Shown: positions 5,691 to 5,745 of the stretch, one piece after another
How the letters are laid out: every line of letters begins with the position of its first letter
Position numbering within the stretch: position 1 is the first letter of the stretch
DNA from: Oscillospiraceae bacterium
Lineage (GTDB): Bacteria; Bacillota; Clostridia; Oscillospirales; Oscillospiraceae
DNA length: 5,745 bases
Direction of reading: 5' to 3'
NCBI GenBank assembly: GCA_016295615.1
Contig: JAEDKW010000070.1
Span: 1-5,745, forward strand
Notes under the pieces: generated by a model
The model's database searches: none
What the model was told of the DNA's origin: nothing
The model's input: the letters and a program-made list of their open reading frames with translations, nothing else
Made by a program: the position numbers and the translations under genes

Positions 5691-5745
5691 TCAGCTTTGC
5701 ACGGTCACGTCGTGGATCCACCTGCCGCCGAGCAGCCGCCATATG
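5691..5745 (-). CDS. possible C-terminal end of a convergent gene, unidentified
   Basis: On the minus strand an open frame enters from the window edge and gives 17 codons (ending WIHDVTVQS) before a TGA at 5691-5693. Its end lies 24 bp from the bidirectional terminator, as expected for a convergent gene. Another minus frame is also open across this short stretch, so the assignment is weak. I do not recognise the protein. Confidence 0.35.
   Translation of the reverse strand, partial: IWRLLGGRWIHDVTVQS

Overview
The window carries core nucleotide metabolism from what is most likely an anaerobic, moderately high-GC Firmicute. A gut Clostridia of the Oscillospiraceae type is my best guess. This is inferred from the strictly anaerobic class III ribonucleotide reductase, the strong AGGAGG-type ribosome binding sites, the Firmicute-like protein sequences and the GC-rich codon use. 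I see no mobile element, CRISPR array, tRNA or rRNA.

Left part (1-2108, minus strand): two abutting genes, xpt (xanthine phosphoribosyltransferase) and then guaA (GMP synthase, missing only its last codon and stop at the window edge). The xpt stop codon and the guaA start codon touch with no base between them. Together they convert xanthine to XMP and XMP to GMP. A sigma-A-like promoter with an 8+8 bp inverted repeat lies in front of xpt. I find no purine riboswitch.

Middle (2109-2324): a divergent intergenic region of 216 bp with back-to-back promoters, one for xpt-guaA and one for nrdG.

Right part (2325-5623, plus strand): nrdG, the radical-SAM activase, is followed by a strong intrinsic terminator. 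Next comes a 184 bp regulatory region with two NrdR-box-like palindromes flanking a strong promoter. Then comes nrdD, the anaerobic ribonucleoside-triphosphate reductase, with an N-terminal ATP cone and a C-terminal thioredoxin/glutaredoxin-like domain (CPNC motif) fused after the glycyl-radical region. NrdG would install the glycyl radical on NrdD, which then makes dNTPs from NTPs without oxygen. The fused redoxin could supply or relay reducing equivalents.

Right edge (5624-5745): a 16-bp perfect hairpin that can terminate in both directions, a second overlapping inverted repeat, and what may be the last 17 codons of a convergent minus-strand gene.

The gene families are well known. The points worth a second look are the widely spaced NrdR boxes, a three-codon mini-ORF overlapping the nrdG start, the inverted repeat in the xpt promoter, the NrdD-redoxin fusion, and the competing hairpins after nrdD. 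I do not see evidence for a wholly new system.
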